Below are positions 63,701 through 64,000 of a stretch of 64,000 bases of DNA, piece by piece (positions within the stretch are counted from its first letter, which is position 1; the number at the start of each line of letters is the position of its first letter). Under the pieces are notes generated by a model that ran no database searches, was not told the origin of the DNA, and worked only from the letters and a program-made list of their open reading frames with translations. Both the position numbers and the translations under genes were made by a program. Source of the stretch: Phallusia mammillata (Eukaryota; Chordata; Ascidiacea; Phlebobranchia; Ascidiidae); assembly GCA_003260075.1 (NCBI GenBank), contig QLIY01000532.1, positions 1-64,000 on the forward strand, in the 5' to 3' direction.

Positions 63701-64000
63701 TCTTCGCATTCCTGTTTGATTTTTTCCGCCTCTTGCGCAGCTAAATGAAGCAAAAACACACAGAGTCAGTTGTATAGATAAAAATCTTACAACCTAACGA
63801 ACGCTTTTCGGCTATCAAGCCAGGGTCGCAAAAATGTCATGAGTTTAATACCCATAACATCGTCTAAATGTGTAATACTCGATTTGCCAGTTTTAGTTTC
63901 AGTTCCACACCTATTTTTTAAACTAGGATGAGTTGATAACTTTATCTGACTAATTTGGGGGGGGGGGGATAATCTTGACAACAATGAAAGCAGACCAGTT
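28411..64000 (-). CDS. axonemal dynein heavy chain (DNAH3/7/12 type), 3' half, 25 exons seen
   Basis: Inner-arm ciliary motor: an AAA+ ATPase that steps along microtubules. The window holds stalk to C-terminus; AAA1-4 lie to the right. Exons 5' to 3': 63740-63556 (stalk CC1, MQNPPAGVK), 62776-62622 ([15 protein letters not shown]), 62248-62083 (CC2, VVAPKR), 61787-61587 ([15 protein letters not shown]5), 61368-61235, 60570-60399 ([12 protein letters not shown]), 59722-59563 plus 59413-59369, 58193-58010, 57305-57064 (GNILEDETA), 55823-55663, 55253-55082, 54509-54366, 53891-53732 ([13 protein letters not shown]6), 53370-52987 (cassette), 52503-52343 ([21 protein letters not shown]), 51898-51686, 51144-50952, 50086-49881 ([11 protein letters not shown]), 31594-31472, 31307-31134, 30645-30472, 30226-30056 ([12 protein letters not shown]), 29622-29512 (GLFMEGARW), 29151-29006, 28483-28411 ([10 protein letters not shown], stop). 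Phase fits at nearly every junction. Oddities: a missing microtubule-binding-domain exon, one exon split by poly-G junctions, and an 18.3-kb intron with nested genes. Paralogue within DNAH3/7/12 is not resolved. Confidence 0.95.
28702..28922 (-). mobile_element. hAT-like MITE, 221 bp, in last dynein intron
   Basis: Right end reads inward as CAGAGGTGTAATCGGA; left end starts CAG but is otherwise weakly matched. Flanks tattgttg / tattgttt (7 of 8 identical) suggest an 8-bp target duplication. Interior is rich in 'cgggcc/ggcccg' motifs typical of this element type. Weaker than the others listed. Confidence 0.55.
32088..33434. mobile_element. hAT-like element spanning the N gap
   Basis: Left end CAGGGGCGGGCAACTTC, right end TTGCCCACCCCTG; flanks cgttaaaa (32080-32087) and cattaaaa (33435-33442), 7 of 8 identical. 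Near both ends are 'gcgggcc' motifs. About 705 bases are N, so any transposase would be hidden. A segment after the gap (32927-33120) is a dense run of cgaaccc/aaccgg motifs, perhaps another element nested in it. Confidence 0.7.
32222..32926. other. assembly gap (705 N)
   Basis: Only multi-base N run in the window (a single N also occurs at about 63463). It joins two pieces whose homopolymer artefacts have opposite polarity. Confidence 1.
33435..36260. other. intronic sequence without supported gene
   Basis: No coding exon recognised. It contains a two-copy direct repeat at about 35334-35610. Confidence 0.35.
35334..35610. repeat. two-copy direct repeat, ~150-bp period
   Basis: 'gcaacgatgcagaacagatg' with 'ccaatgatgacagccacc', 'ccagggcgataaaaaacaaa' near 35334-35450 recur as 'gcaacgagaacggatgtaaa', 'ccaatgatgacagccacata', 'ccagggcgatgaagaacaaa' near 35490-35600. 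Copies are clearly diverged, so this is a real old duplication, not a contig artefact. Confidence 0.65.
36261..36433 (+). CDS. upstream short-ORF exon, unit 1
   Basis: After the acceptor tgctgtgcag the frame runs [19 protein letters not shown], then [19 protein letters not shown], and stops at TAG (36431-36433); the exon continues to an acag/gtaagc donor (36452). The core V-A-G-L-F-x-x-D-x-S-E-Y-K is shared with 41057-41149 and 47149-47235 and differs mostly at third codon positions. Because a stop precedes the donor, it looks like an upstream ORF or the end of a separate small protein. Confidence 0.45.
36591..37220 (+). CDS. acidic small protein, unit 1 (90 aa, nested in dynein intron)
   Basis: Two coding exons, 36591-36613 and 36971-37220, joined in phase 2 through donor tttat/gtgagt and acceptor ttccttatag. 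The product starts MKSAIPFI, continues [20 protein letters not shown], becomes strongly acidic ([20 protein letters not shown]) and ends [10 protein letters not shown]. No known domain; it looks disordered. Same two-exon structure and C-terminus as the two genes downstream. Transcribed opposite to the host dynein gene. The alternative frame 36979-37227 is its +1 shadow. Role unknown; acidic disordered proteins often bind basic partners, but that is only a guess. Confidence 0.65.
37941..38608. promoter_or_regulatory. promoter-like cluster (CRE, GC box, ETS), partly duplicated
   Basis: A perfect CRE palindrome TGACGTCA (37941-37948) is followed by aaaggcggggtt. A diverged copy of this ~180-bp block (gtgacgccatcctgaaaagg) lies at about 38110. 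An ETS site ccggaagt (38601) precedes cagtgcgcaatac. Unit 2 repeats the last pair at 44191. It lies 3' of one acidic-protein gene and several kb 5' of the next, so it could serve the next unit; unproven. Confidence 0.3.
38827..38957. repeat. (AC)n microsatellite and 36-bp tandem pair
   Basis: A short acacac run (38827-38840) is followed by two adjacent copies of about 36 bp (aaaaccacgcaacccgcMcc) near 38883-38957. A similar 2-copy local repeat (ccataaaatgacacatcatg) occurs at about 39911-39968. Confidence 0.7.
41057..41149 (+). CDS. upstream short ORF, unit 2 (30 aa)
   Basis: ATG-initiated frame [19 protein letters not shown] followed by [11 protein letters not shown] and TAA; the exon appears to continue to a tagtcg/gtaagt donor. 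Core motif shared with units 1 and 3. Confidence 0.45.
   Translation: MKTTLPKFRPHVAGLFQVDASEYKTFRNEN
41568..42471 (+). CDS. acidic small protein, unit 2 (94 aa, nested in dynein intron)
   Basis: Exons 41568-41584 (MAVPIW, donor ttg/gtaagt) and 42204-42471 (acceptor cttttcgcag) join as TG|G to a 95-codon frame. The product reads [20 protein letters not shown], an acidic/Ser stretch ([16 protein letters not shown]), then [14 protein letters not shown]. Upstream frame 42112-42203 is intronic. The 111-codon +1 frame (42191-42526) and the minus Ser-rich frame are shadows: only the acidic frame shares the splice phase and NGIFP end with unit 1. No recognised domain. Confidence 0.7.
47149..47235 (+). 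CDS. upstream short ORF, unit 3 (28 aa)
   Basis: ATG frame [19 protein letters not shown] followed by ASEYKTFRN and TAA; the exon then reaches a cttgttg/gtaagt donor. Nearly identical to unit 2 in its core. Confidence 0.45.
   Translation: MQRIAQKFRPYVAGLFQVDASEYKTFRN
47733..48813 (+). CDS. acidic small protein, unit 3, interrupted by a poly-G tract
   Basis: Exons 47733-47749 (MAVPIW, donor ttg/gtaagt) and 48477-48813 (acceptor ttttcgtag) join as TG|G. The product reads [20 protein letters not shown] ... NQPPEHPP, then an 85-G tract, then [20 protein letters not shown] and [14 protein letters not shown] with TGA at 48811-48813. As assembled, the G tract keeps the frame and would encode about 28 glycines; since such tracts elsewhere in this window look artefactual, the true length and sequence here are unknown. 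The minus-strand poly-proline frame is a shadow. Confidence 0.55.
48595..48679. repeat. 85-bp poly-G tract
   Basis: Uninterrupted G run inside the unit-3 coding exon. Flanks are not obvious duplicates of each other. Relative to unit 2, it replaces roughly 15-20 codons. Probably a gap-like or sequencing artefact. Confidence 0.9.
50408..50894. mobile_element. hAT-like MITE (CAGGGGTCTCAAA type), in dynein intron
   Basis: Ends CAGGGGTCTCAAAATCAA and TTTGATACACCCCTG; perfect 8-bp target duplication gtttacag at 50400-50407 and 50895-50902. Subterminal 'gggggccgca' and 'gggccgcatgcggcttgtgg' motifs match the well-known hAT end layout. 487 bp, non-coding. Confidence 0.92.
52987..53370 (-). CDS. dynein cassette exon: 128-codon Pro/Ser-rich insert in AAA6
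   Basis: Minus-strand exon with acceptor catcaccctag and donor taca/gtatgt. It starts and ends in phase 1 (384 nt exactly), so it can be included or skipped without changing frame. Skipping gives the normal family join [21 protein letters not shown]. Its content is [38 protein letters not shown], a Ser/Gly stretch with [19 protein letters not shown], then [14 protein letters not shown]: disordered and phosphorylation-prone in look. The frame stays open past the donor to 52847, which is why it looks longer. Confidence 0.75.
54787..54949. repeat. direct duplication around poly-G
   Basis: About 77 bp (ggtacctgggtaaatctgga...) at 54787-54863 recurs at 54871-54949 across 11 G (54864-54874). Intronic. 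Confidence 0.85.
56335..56922. mobile_element. hAT-like MITE (CAGTGGTTCTCAAACTTT type), in dynein intron
   Basis: Ends CAGTGGTTCTCAAACTTT and AAAGT-type TTTGAGAACCACTG; subterminal gcgacccaaa / tttgggtcgcgaccc; perfect 8-bp target duplication tactatac at 56327-56334 and 56923-56930. 588 bp with no transposase. This end sequence is a widespread animal hAT hallmark. Confidence 0.95.
58197..58862. repeat. 75-bp minisatellite, ~9 copies, beside dynein acceptor
   Basis: Units start at 58201, 58276, 58351, 58426, 58501, 58576, 58651, 58726 and 58801 (cagcaagtgcaatagacaaa...). Two unit types (aacactg...taataag and aatactg...taacaag) mostly alternate, giving a 150-bp higher-order dimer. The array starts at the acceptor of exon 58193-58010, and each unit carries a copy of the acceptor context (tgtaggttac on the minus strand). 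Because 75 is divisible by 3, one minus-strand frame stays open for 243 codons; this is not a gene. Confidence 0.95.
59062..59411. repeat. direct duplication around poly-G
   Basis: About 168 bp (cccttatgaaaacagttgca...) at 59062-59229 recurs at 59240-59411 with 10 G between (59230-59239); a second tract (59412-59422) ends the right copy. Each copy ends in the 3' half of one dynein exon. Confidence 0.9.
59187..59722 (-). CDS. dynein exon split and partly duplicated by poly-G junctions
   Basis: The 5' part (59722-59563) encodes [40 protein letters not shown], then HDFVLYIS and stops at a G tract. The 3' part, [13 protein letters not shown] with donor gtgcat, is present twice (59413-59369 and 59231-59187), each also ending at a G tract. 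In the family these parts are continuous. A 131-bp fragment (59423-59553) that repeats 59780-59911 is wedged between them. The exon itself is probably intact in the animal. Confidence 0.85.
59423..59911. repeat. misplaced duplicate fragment between poly-G tracts
   Basis: 59423-59553 (gtaaaaaagtgaagggcgtt...) matches 59780-59911 with a few differences. It is bounded by G tracts 59412-59422 and 59553-59562. The fragment belongs 5' (on the minus strand) of the exon whose halves it separates. Confidence 0.85.
59937..60207. repeat. direct duplication around poly-G
   Basis: About 130 bp (tgtaataagtttcagattgt...) at about 59941-60068 recurs at 60080-60207 across 11 G (60069-60079). Intronic. Confidence 0.9.
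60261..60476. repeat. direct duplication around poly-G covering part of a dynein exon
   Basis: About 101 bp (tatacttggtaat...ttcttctcc) at 60261-60362 recurs at 60373-60476 with 10 G between (60363-60372). Left copy is a truncated second image of exon 60570-60399. Confidence 0.9.
60607..60800. repeat. 84-bp poly-G tract with short flanking duplication
   Basis: G run 60678-60761. 'catgattttgcattcgaatt' at 60607 recurs as 'catgattttgcattcaagtt' at 60763, each followed by a similar ~20 bp. The plus-strand poly-glycine frame is not a gene. Confidence 0.85.
61471..61528 (-). mobile_element. tRNA-derived SINE, 3' fragment, in dynein intron
   Basis: Minus strand reads ggattcgtccccggtagcgt, then cctcggttcgaaccccg and an A run; this aligns with the 3' part of the element at 12981-13089 (ggaattcgtcctcgggagtg, tcctgggttcgaacccag). 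B-box core GGTTCGAACC is intact; the 5' part with the A box is absent. Confidence 0.6.
63291..64000. repeat. left copy of a large duplication around poly-G (right copy runs off window)
   Basis: After 12 G (63957-63968) the last 32 bases (ataatcttgacaacaatgaa...) repeat the sequence at 63291, so 63291-63956 is probably the overlap with the next contig. Dynein exon 63740-63556 lies in it and should recur to the right. Confidence 0.75.

Noticed and set aside
63787..63984. 65-codon minus-strand frame upstream of the first dynein exon
   Set aside because: Overlaps a poly-G junction and has no dynein-like sequence or splice sites.

Overview
This is eukaryotic, intron-rich, AT-rich animal DNA. Introns are mostly 50-900 bp with GT/AG ends, genes are compact, and the set (axonemal dynein heavy chain, TMEM26, Golgi carbohydrate sulfotransferase, rhodopsin-class receptor, C2H2 zinc fingers) is metazoan. 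The density and composition fit an invertebrate deuterostome such as an ascidian tunicate; that species call is inference, not proof. Gene models below were built by hand: I looked for splice sites and checked that codon phase carries across each junction.

Layout. 0.3-1.2 kb (+): last exons of a von Willebrand A-domain gene. 2.2-3.7 kb (+): a complete eight-exon class A GPCR with one transmembrane helix per exon. 4.7-5.7 kb (-): orphan exon candidates. 8.3-10.0 kb (+): a complete four-exon C2H2 zinc-finger gene. 10.9-14.2 kb (-): a carbohydrate sulfotransferase. 18.2-21.7 kb (-): a complete TMEM26. 22.9-28.4 kb: gene-poor. 28.4-64 kb (-): the 3' half of a DNAH3/7/12-type inner-arm dynein heavy chain (stalk to C-terminus, 25 exons seen), running off the right edge.

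The dynein gene contains an intron of about 18.3 kb (31.6-49.9 kb). Inside it, on the opposite strand, is a three-copy tandem segmental duplication (unit about 5.8-6.3 kb). Each copy carries a small two-coding-exon gene for an acidic protein of about 90-117 residues ending near an N-G-I-F-P motif, preceded by a separate exon with a short conserved peptide ORF. I do not recognise this family; it is the best candidate here for something undescribed. A second dynein novelty is a phase-symmetric 128-codon Pro/Ser-rich cassette exon inside AAA6.

Mobile DNA: seven hAT-like elements without a recognisable transposase, with 8-bp target-site duplications (five perfect); four lie in dynein introns. There are two tRNA-like SINE pieces and a 75-bp minisatellite next to a dynein splice acceptor.

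Assembly quality matters. Eighteen homopolymer tracts (9 poly-C before 23 kb, 9 poly-G after 48 kb) occur, most at junctions between two near-identical copies of the same 50-670 bp sequence. Polarity switches only across the single N gap (32222-32926). These look like unmerged contig overlaps with poly-G artefact ends; they duplicate or split exons of the zinc-finger, TMEM26 and dynein genes. Gene products act in cilia (dynein), Golgi (sulfotransferase), membrane (GPCR, TMEM26) and nucleus (zinc finger); nothing suggests they form one pathway.
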